From Bacteroidia bacterium (lineage in GTDB: Bacteria > Bacteroidota > Bacteroidia > Cytophagales > Cyclobacteriaceae), in assembly GCA_030425425.1 (NCBI GenBank), contig JAUIAO010000023.1, positions 16,913 through 80,912 of the forward strand: a DNA stretch of 64,000 bases, given 5' to 3'. Each line of letters starts with the position of its first letter. Positions within the stretch are counted from its first letter, which is position 1. This document shows, one piece after another, positions 61,136 to 64,000 of this stretch. The notes beneath the pieces were generated by a model. That model saw nothing but the letters and a program-made list of their open reading frames with translations. It was not told the origin of the DNA and searched no databases. The position numbers and the translations under genes are program-made.

Positions 61136-61387
61136 TTATCTAATTCTAGTTCCGATCCCCAATTGATCACCCCGATCAAATGCATCATTAATCCTTCTAG
61201 TCACTTCAGGATGATTCCCTGCTTCCAGATGGTTGGCACCGATGGCTCTATACACCCTGTCCGCAGGTACTGCATCGTAGTGCTGACTGCCGGCCGTCAC
61301 CAGACCGTCACTGGGTTCTACCTTATGTAAACAACCCACCAGAGCAATCTCCGGTGAGTTGTTATTTATTTGATTATTCCTTTTCAT
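61136..61387 (-). pseudogene. Orphan lipase C-terminal fragment 2 (intact 83-aa ORF)
   Basis: EPSDGLVTAGSQHYDAVPADRVYRAIGANHLEAGNHPEVTRRINDAFDR matches the lipase C-terminus. Confidence 0.8.
61330..61363 (-). terminator. Repeated hairpin copy 3
   Basis: AACAAC-C-CACCAGAG-CAAT-CTCCGGTG-A-GTTGTT. Confidence 0.55.
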
Positions 61388-62606
61388 ATGGTGGATAACA
61401 ATAGGCAGTAGTCCAGCTGGTCACGTAGATATTGCCTGTTTCGGGATCTACGGTGCAGTTCGGGCTAAAGAATGCATCTGGATTCTTGTATGCAGACGGT
61501 GCTGTAATAGTTGCTAAAGTAGCCCCATCATTGGCATCCGTGATCCATAGCTTCCCTCCAGCGACATAGATCAATTTACCTTCATAATAGTTAAGGAAGC
61601 TGGGGTTACCCTTCGACTGTTTTCGCCAGATCATACTGCCATCTTCCGCATCGAAACACCACAAAATCCCATCTCCTTCTACATGAATGTAGATGCTGCC
61701 ATCAATGATCAGGAAATTGGAGGCCAGGTTATTGGCCTGCATATAACTGCGCCATATGATTTCACCTGTGTATAAATCACAGCATACCATGTGATCATCT
61801 ACTGACAAGTAAATCCTGTCTCCATATATTTCCGGAAACCAATCAACAGCACTATAAACATCTGGATCATCATCTAACTGAATATCATAGTATGTAGAAT
61901 CCTGGGTTTTATTATAGCTAATGAGTCTGGGGATGATTTTATTAACACTATTTTTCCGAATTGTATTCGTTAAAACCATCATGGTATCTCCATCCGGCTC
62001 AAAGTAAAAGGCTGGAATTTCTAATCCTTGTCGGATACTATCCCCTCCATTTACTTCATATATTGGCTTCCAATTACCAGATAAGAAACTTCCTTCCATG
62101 ATTCGCTCAACGTGCTCATCAAGTGAAATATCAATTCTATATAAGAGATGATCTAGCATATTTAAATCAGAGCTAGATGATGAATTGCTATTCCTATTTT
62201 TCCAGAGAGTTTTACCATTCTCCAAATCCACACAAAAGTTTCGACCACCAATAGTAACAGCGATTCTTCCATCATATACAGGTTTTAAACTATTAGGACC
62301 AAAGTTCTGATAGGAACTTTCAAAATGATCCTCCCACTCCCATTCCACTTTCCCATTGTCTTTGTACATAGCAATTAATTTCTGATTAGCACTGAGATCA
62401 TTTCTCTTCTCCGAAGCGGATGCATATATCACAAAACCCTCAGATATTACTGGTTCTATAACTCTTGTTAACCCAACGTTGTAGTTATATTCCCAAACCG
62501 GATTAATCACTTGATCATATCCTAATAGTTCCTTTTTGCAAGAGATGAGATTCCAGAAGAAACAAATCAATAGCAATGACATAATACTATACCTTACTTT
62601 TTTCAC
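61374..62606 (-). CDS. PQQ-type beta-propeller lipoprotein, paralog A
   Basis: GTG start at 62606 gives MKKVRYSIMSLLLICFFWNLISCKKELLGYDQ (lipobox LISC); propeller repeats. Confidence 0.88.
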   Translation of the reverse strand: MKKVRYSIMSLLLICFFWNLISCKKELLGYDQVINPVWEYNYNVGLTRVIEPVISEGFVIYASASEKRNDLSANQKLIAMYKDNGKVEWEWEDHFESSYQNFGPNSLKPVYDGRIAVTIGGRNFCVDLENGKTLWKNRNSNSSSSSDLNMLDHLLYRIDISLDEHVERIMEGSFLSGNWKPIYEVNGGDSIRQGLEIPAFYFEPDGDTMMVLTNTIRKNSVNKIIPRLISYNKTQDSTYYDIQLDDDPDVYSAVDWFPEIYGDRIYLSVDDHMVCCDLYTGEIIWRSYMQANNLASNFLIIDGSIYIHVEGDGILWCFDAEDGSMIWRKQSKGNPSFLNYYEGKLIYVAGGKLWITDANDGATLATITAPSAYKNPDAFFSPNCTVDPETGNIYVTSWTTAYCYPPYEKE

Positions 62607-62620
62607 GTGCACAATGATTT

Positions 62621-63922
62621 TCAACGAACTAAAATTCCTAAGTCATCAGTTCTTCTATCAAATACATCATTTATTCTTCCAGTCACTTCAGGATGATTCC
62701 CTGCTTCCAGATGGTTGGCACCGATGGCTCTATAGACCCTGTCCACTGGTACGGCATCATAGTGCTGGCTGCCTGCCGTCACCAGACCGTCGCTGGGTTC
62801 GGAAATAGTGACCGTATAGTACACTGTGCGCTGTACCCATTCACAGTTTACAGGGTCAAGACTTGGCTTACATAACTGTATCCCAGTCGTTCTTTTCATG
62901 TCATCCAGACATCCATCACCGCCTATGCACACCTGCACCCATTCTGTGCGGCTTCTTGTCTCTGTACGCGTAGCACCTACCAGATCATTATATTCTGCGT
63001 CAAATTTATCATCCAGGTAATCTTCCCCTCGGCCCCACCTCTTTGCTGCTTCATTATGGTATGGATACATAAAAATATTGGTAAACCTTAAAACTTCATG
63101 ATAAGTCCGTTTGACCTTGTATGCTATCTCTAGCTTTTCTACTAAATTAATCATTACAGCATCATCATAGGAATGTAGCGAAGCATCCTCGGGATTATGA
63201 TTTTTCCTGGCGGCTTGAGCCATTCTTAACCCTGGTCGATCATTTTCTTCACAAACAATATTAGCCATGGCTACAGTTCTGGTCGTAGAGTTTAATGTTG
63301 CCAAATAATTACTACCAACTGACAAATCCCTCTTAGAATCAACCTGAGTTTCTTCCAAATTATCCGCAATATTTCCGAATATTAAATCAGCTAACAAAGA
63401 AAAAGTGAGATTCATTCCAAAAATCGGATATAGAATTGATCCTGGAGTAATCCCAGAATAGAGAGGACCAGCTTTTAATTCTTTTTCTGCAAATATTAAA
63501 GCATTCCTAGCATTACCATTGAGAATGTTATTAGCTATCCATGCTCCTTCATGGGGTGTGCCTATGGTAAGTATCGCGTTGGCATCACCCGGATTGTTTA
63601 TCTCATACTGTCTGGCTACCAGGCCTCCCATACTATGACCTATAAGATAGTTGTTTGGATCACCTGGCATTACTCTGCTAGCGTCTCTTGTAGAAATTAG
63701 AACACCAAAACTAGTATTGTAATCCACTAGATTAGAGTTCATTCGTCTTTCACCTCGGAATAGAGGATCGTACAATCTCCAAACAGAACTTGTGTCTCCT
63801 AAACCATGTATCCAATGTGCGGGCCGATCTTGTGCTTCTGCGAGCAATACTGTCAGCAGTGCAAATACAAATAATACTAATCCTACTTTGTCAAGTTGAA
63901 AAAAAGGCAAAGATAAGATCAA
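62621..63922 (-). CDS. Exported alpha/beta-hydrolase lipase/esterase
   Basis: N-terminal hydrophobic signal ending LLAEAQ; YLIGHSMGGLVARQYE nucleophile elbow; C-terminal SDGLVTAGSQ...GANHLEAGNHPE with candidate catalytic Asp/His. No in-frame ATG near the start. Confidence 0.85.
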   Translation of the reverse strand: MILSLPFFQLDKVGLVLFVFALLTVLLAEAQDRPAHWIHGLGDTSSVWRLYDPLFRGERRMNSNLVDYNTSFGVLISTRDASRVMPGDPNNYLIGHSMGGLVARQYEINNPGDANAILTIGTPHEGAWIANNILNGNARNALIFAEKELKAGPLYSGITPGSILYPIFGMNLTFSLLADLIFGNIADNLEETQVDSKRDLSVGSNYLATLNSTTRTVAMANIVCEENDRPGLRMAQAARKNHNPEDASLHSYDDAVMINLVEKLEIAYKVKRTYHEVLRFTNIFMYPYHNEAAKRWGRGEDYLDDKFDAEYNDLVGATRTETRSRTEWVQVCIGGDGCLDDMKRTTGIQLCKPSLDPVNCEWVQRTVYYTVTISEPSDGLVTAGSQHYDAVPVDRVYRAIGANHLEAGNHPEVTGRINDVFDRRTDDLGILVR

Positions 63923-63950
63923 GTGACGGCAGTTACTTGCTATCTTTGCC
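63906..63950. promoter_or_regulatory. Large inverted repeat with TAnnTTTG on both arms and a minus-strand T-tract
   Basis: GGCAAAGATA...TATCTTTGCC outer stem, CAAGTGAC/GTTACTTG inner stem; minus strand continues CCTTTTTTTC. Confidence 0.55.
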
Positions 63951-64000
63951 TTGACAAAATATTATCTTCAAACTTACATAAAAGGCCGTCATTAAAATAG

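Noticed and set aside
59652-61387. Treating the 83-aa ORFs as independent novel small genes
   Set aside because: Their sequence is clearly derived from the lipase C-terminus, so they are reported as orphan fragments instead.
62621-63922. Direct call of the lipase as a T6SS effector
   Set aside because: It has a Sec-type signal peptide and no VgrG, PAAR or other T6SS gene is visible in the window.

Overview
The window is a 64 kb stretch of a Bacteroidota chromosome, probably Cytophagales-like by inference from gene families, gene order and TAnnTTTG promoter motifs. Most of it is ordinary housekeeping: rplM-rpsI-rpsB-tsf, carB, accD, nqrF, lpdA-sucB-sucA, rpsP-rimM-trmD-rplS, dapF, secA, panC/panD, glmS, gltX and several two-component systems. 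I see no CRISPR array, rRNA, tRNA, transposase or prophage. The most unusual region is the right end (58.36-63.95 kb, minus strand). It holds a Sec-exported GHSMGG lipase/esterase gene followed by three tandem paralogous PQQ-type beta-propeller lipoproteins. The downstream copies are separated by in-frame orphan fragments of the lipase 3' end, carrying the presumed catalytic Asp/His segment but not the Ser elbow. Each propeller gene is followed by a copy of the same hairpin. The duplicated unit therefore reads as [lipase tail + propeller lipoprotein + hairpin]. My manual codon comparison shows almost only synonymous differences among the lipase tails, and the propellers are mosaics of near-identical and divergent blocks. 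This resembles an expanding partner array (immunity, inhibitor or foldase type) next to a secreted lipase, but the function is not proven. Other points: a possible phosphate-uptake locus with PhoB-box-like repeats, structured intergenic regions (rpsB-tsf spacer; 56.00-56.10 kb), a degenerate repeat element (13.6-14.07 kb), and domain-reduced enzymes (CarB without MGS domain, AccD without intact zinc finger, GT5-only glycogen synthase).
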